From: Pontibacter harenae
GTDB taxonomy: Bacteria; Bacteroidota; Bacteroidia; Cytophagales; Hymenobacteraceae
DNA length: 51,508 bases
Direction: 5' to 3'
Assembly: GCF_020907245.1 (NCBI RefSeq)
Contig: NZ_JAJJWH010000031.1
Coordinates: 1-51,508, forward strand
The first letter of the stretch is position 1. Each line of letters starts with the position of its first letter. The translations under genes were made by a program, and so were the position numbers. The notes under the pieces are model-generated. The model did not search any database and had not been told where the DNA came from. It was given only the letters and a program-made list of their open reading frames with translations. Below, in pieces: positions 49,620 through 51,508 of the stretch.

Positions 49620-49930
49620 TGGTCTAACCACCCCTGCCCCTCCTTGTCTACGGCAGGGAGCCTGCTATTACTTGTTCTGTTTCGTTTAATCCACTTTTAA
49701 TGTTCCTCTGAATAACTAGCTATGAGACTAGCTGGTAAGTGCATTAATTCTTTTGGCACAGCAACTGAATGTAGAATGAGGTTACAACTCATAAACGTTT
49801 TCTTTCATTGTCACCGCTTCTCGTATAAAGATGTTTAACAGCCTACAAGCCGTACTACAAGAAATAAGCAGTTGCTTCAGTAAGTAAAGCTCCCCGCCTT
49901 AGACAAGGAGGGGTGGGGGTGGTTAGACCA
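49620..49930. repeat. MITE-like element with 42-bp terminal inverted repeats
   Basis: The left end 49620-49661 (starting TGGTCTAACCACCCC, then CCTCCTTGTCTA) matches the reverse complement of 49889-49930 at about 38 of 42 positions. The roughly 230-base centre has no credible gene. The outer motif TGGTCTAACCACCCC resembles that of the 38593 element. It lies between hrpB and the second YceI gene. The flanking (AGTTAGA)n-like run at 49563-49605 is separate. Confidence 0.7.
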
Positions 49931-50126
49931 CGTAAAGCAGGATGCTTCCTCAAAAGCAGCAAGACCTCGCAGCGTCTTCCAGGCTTGTGGGTGTCTGCGC
50001 CAACAGCTGTTGCACAGAACCTTTTACGGAATGTAGCTTCTTTACACTAAGTATTTCTAACATATTGGCCAAAGAAGGATTTACTGGATTTATAGCTAAA
50101 ATTCAAACATATTGATGTCTCAACAT

Positions 50127-50156
50127 GTATATTATAATATACCTTTAAGTATACTT
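50127..50156. promoter_or_regulatory. Palindromic sites upstream of YceI, possible operator
   Basis: A perfect 16-bp palindrome GTATATTATAATATAC (50127-50142) and a 10-bp palindrome AAGTATACTT (50147-50156) lie close together 45-75 bases before the YceI start. They could bind a dimeric regulator. The region is AT-rich, so chance is possible. Confidence 0.35.
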
Positions 50157-50200
50157 TTAGCCGCAAGACACCCTTTTTACCAACCATTAAAATTAAAAAC

Positions 50201-50752
50201 ATGGCAATAACTAAATGGGTAATAGACCCTTATCATTCGGATGTACAGTTTAAAGTACGGCACCTGGTTATTTCGACGGTAACAGGTTCTTTTAACAATT
50301 TTACGGGAGGCGCAACGGTGCAGGGAGATGATTTTGATGGCGCTGAGATTCACTTTTCCCTCGATGTGAAAAGTATTTATACAAAAGTAGAGGCACGTGA
50401 CAATCACCTGCGCTCAGCGGAGTTTTTTGATGCGGAGAACCACCCGAATATTAATTTCCAGTCTACTTATTTTGCCAAAAAGTATGAAAACGTGTACACC
50501 CTGGTAGGGATGCTTACTATAAAAGACATCACCAAACCTGTGGAATTGACTGCAGAGTTTGGAGGTTTTGCAGAAGACGAATTCGGCAACAGAAAGGCAG
50601 GGTTTGAAGTGAGCGGCACCTTCAGCCGTTGGGAGTTTGGCTTAACCTACAATCCGCTAAACAAAACTGGTGGTTTAGTGCTGGGCGAGGAGGTAAAGCT
50701 TTCTGCTAACATTCAGCTAAAGCAGGAAGAGGAACAGCCTGTACAGCAGTAG
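50201..50752 (+). CDS. YceI-family protein, cytoplasmic form
   Basis: The 183-residue protein has no signal peptide (start MAITKWVIDPYHSDVQFKVR), unlike the lipoprotein YceI at 43509, and is likely cytoplasmic. It shows the family blocks HSDVQFKVRHLVISTVTGSF (13-32), SLDVKSIYTKVEARDNHLRS, FFDAENHPNINFQSTYF (about 75-91) and TLVGMLTIKDITKPVELTAE. A late WEFGLTYNP segment and a final strand complete the barrel. A bacterial YceI of this form probably binds a polyprenyl lipid or quinone. The ATG at 50201 follows two palindromic sites that may be operators. Confidence 0.9.
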   Translation: MAITKWVIDPYHSDVQFKVRHLVISTVTGSFNNFTGGATVQGDDFDGAEIHFSLDVKSIYTKVEARDNHLRSAEFFDAENHPNINFQSTYFAKKYENVYTLVGMLTIKDITKPVELTAEFGGFAEDEFGNRKAGFEVSGTFSRWEFGLTYNPLNKTGGLVLGEEVKLSANIQLKQEEEQPVQQ

Positions 50753-50820
50753 AGATTTATGGAACAGCAGTCGTGGGGAGTTTTCCTGTGTCTGCTGTTT
50801 TTTTGTTTTGTAGGTTTTTC

Positions 50821-50875
50821 AAGGCCAGAGGCCTTGTGATAGTCAGCACGAGCCTGGAGGCTCGCGCTATAGCGC
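50821..50875. repeat. REP element flanking the intact RAYT (left)
   Basis: AAGGCCAGAGGCCTT (50821-50835), then hairpin CGAGCC-TGGA-GGCTCG (50849-50864) and CGCGCTATAGCGC. Its end GGAGGCTCGCGCTAT (50856-50870) recurs inverted at 51451 beyond the RAYT gene. It therefore flanks the transposase. Confidence 0.65.
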
Positions 50876-50925
50876 TACAAAATAATTTTTGTATTCTAAA
50901 GTTCTTCTAGTTTTACGGCACACTC

Positions 50926-51423
50926 CTAGTTGGCACTACTGAGGGTGTAATATTGAGGCTCCGTTACTATTCCAGCATTCACAGGGTTCATGTGAATGTA
51001 TTCTTGCTTTTGCCGCAGCATATCTGTATTTGTAAGATCTAAAGGATGGTTGTGCTGTTGCCAGAACTGAAAATTGCTGTTATGGCTGTTCCTTCTGCCG
51101 AAGTACTTGAAAAGGTGTAGCAGCCATTCCTTTCTGCTCTCCTGCGGATTGTTTTCTATCAGTTTTATAACTCTTTTTCCTGTATAACTTTTAAAGTCAC
51201 GCAGGATATCGCTTAGGTTTCCATCTGTGGAGTAAATCATGTGCAGATGACTTGGCATCAGGCAAAAGCTGTATATTCTCAAGCCTTTCTTTTCACTACA
51301 ATAATTAAGATTATTGGTTACTTCTTCTGCATACTCTCGTCTGGTAAATACGTCAATCCATCCCACTACAGTAAGTGTCACAAAGAACAATCCGTCTTGG
51401 TATATCTTATACTTCTCTGACAT
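50926..51423 (-). CDS. RAYT transposase (REP-associated tyrosine transposase), intact
   Basis: The 165-residue Y1 transposase cuts and joins single-stranded DNA at REP hairpins. The HUH motif is LMPSHLHMIYS (about 56-66), preceded by GLRIYSFC. The catalytic Tyr is in DFKSYTGKRVIKL (about 75-87). The family C-terminal part follows: NNPQESRKEWLLHLF, FQFWQQHNHPLDL and YIHMNPVNAGIV. The reading frame is complete, in contrast to the decayed copy at 44261. It is bracketed by inverted REP elements at 50821 and 51451, the expected REPtron arrangement. The start at 51423 (MSEKYKIYQDGLFFV) matches the pseudogene start MSRKYKF. Confidence 0.85.
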   Translation of the reverse strand: MSEKYKIYQDGLFFVTLTVVGWIDVFTRREYAEEVTNNLNYCSEKKGLRIYSFCLMPSHLHMIYSTDGNLSDILRDFKSYTGKRVIKLIENNPQESRKEWLLHLFKYFGRRNSHNSNFQFWQQHNHPLDLTNTDMLRQKQEYIHMNPVNAGIVTEPQYYTLSSAN

Positions 51424-51450
51424 ATTTGTTTTACTGTTTTATGTCTGTAC

Positions 51451-51474
51451 ATAGCGCGAGCCTCTAGGCCTTAT
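51451..51474. repeat. REP element flanking the intact RAYT (right, inverted)
   Basis: ATAGCGCGAGCCTCTAGGCC followed by TTAT; its reverse complement ends AGAGGCTCGCGCTAT, differing at one of 15 positions from the left copy's GGAGGCTCGCGCTAT. The orientation is inverted relative to the left copy. It lies 28 bases beyond the RAYT start, just before the window end. Confidence 0.65.
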
Positions 51475-51508
51475 CTTGTTTCATAACTTTCGTAGAAATA
51501 GCTATAAG

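Overview
The window looks like chromosome of a Bacteroidota bacterium, most likely Cytophagales/Hymenobacteraceae (Pontibacter-like). This rests on moderate GC, many lipoproteins with short Cys lipoboxes, few Shine-Dalgarno sequences, a TcmP-type protein, a GerW/YtfJ-like protein in a non-sporulating context, and many small Hymenobacteraceae-style hypotheticals. The taxonomic call is inference from gene style, not from a marker-gene comparison. No rRNA, tRNA, CRISPR array or prophage was seen.

Layout. 1-2.4 kb: three hypothetical genes and a graveyard on the minus strand (an SpoIIAA/STAS-like pseudogene and the C-terminal stub of a beta-barrel protein). 2.4-5.6 kb: SelO pseudokinase and a PBP4-type D-Ala-D-Ala carboxypeptidase. 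5.7-8.7 kb: a hydrophilic small protein with an internal stop, an IS110 element with a candidate bridge-RNA region, and an orphan TcmP gene. 8.9-15.1 kb: TerB-like protein, alpha/beta hydrolase, small DUF669-like protein, FAD-linked sugar-alcohol oxidase divergent from a secreted GH13 trehalose-synthase-like enzyme, and a YihY membrane protein. 15.4-15.7 kb: a MITE-like element. 15.9-25.2 kb: minus-strand block with CE2 esterase, erythromycin-esterase-like lipoprotein, alpha/beta hydrolase, and a complete tripartite RND efflux operon (adaptor, pump, outer-membrane channel). 26.0-33.7 kb: zinc alcohol dehydrogenase plus partner, His-rich tandem-repeat secreted protein, GH8 glycosidase (frameshifted), secreted hypothetical, prolyl-iminopeptidase-like lipoprotein and truA (frameshifted). 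34-38.3 kb: hairpin cluster, MsbA-like ABC exporter, small membrane protein, lipoprotein and haloperoxidase-type hydrolase. 38.6-45.2 kb: a repeat-rich accessory zone with two paralogous 58-residue genes, a decayed paralogue of the 30.9-kb secreted protein, a Crp-family regulator (frameshifted) with DUF4345 and DinB genes, YceI, and a dead RAYT transposase. 45.3-49.6 kb: an AT-rich RES-domain gene and the HrpB helicase. 49.6-51.5 kb: an inverted-repeat (MITE-like) element, a second YceI, and an intact RAYT transposase flanked by inverted REP hairpins.

Two themes stand out. First, 38-51.5 kb is shaped by a RAYT/REP system: one intact RAYT gene bracketed by inverted REP hairpins, one dead RAYT copy carrying a short C/G palindrome insertion, and about half a dozen REP/BIME-like copies. 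Second, many genes are broken by single events. Four single-base indels lie at runs of G or C (STAS pseudogene, GH8, truA, Crp) and three are in-frame stops (TAA, TGA, TAG). The homopolymer cases, especially truA, make base-calling error a serious alternative to real decay.
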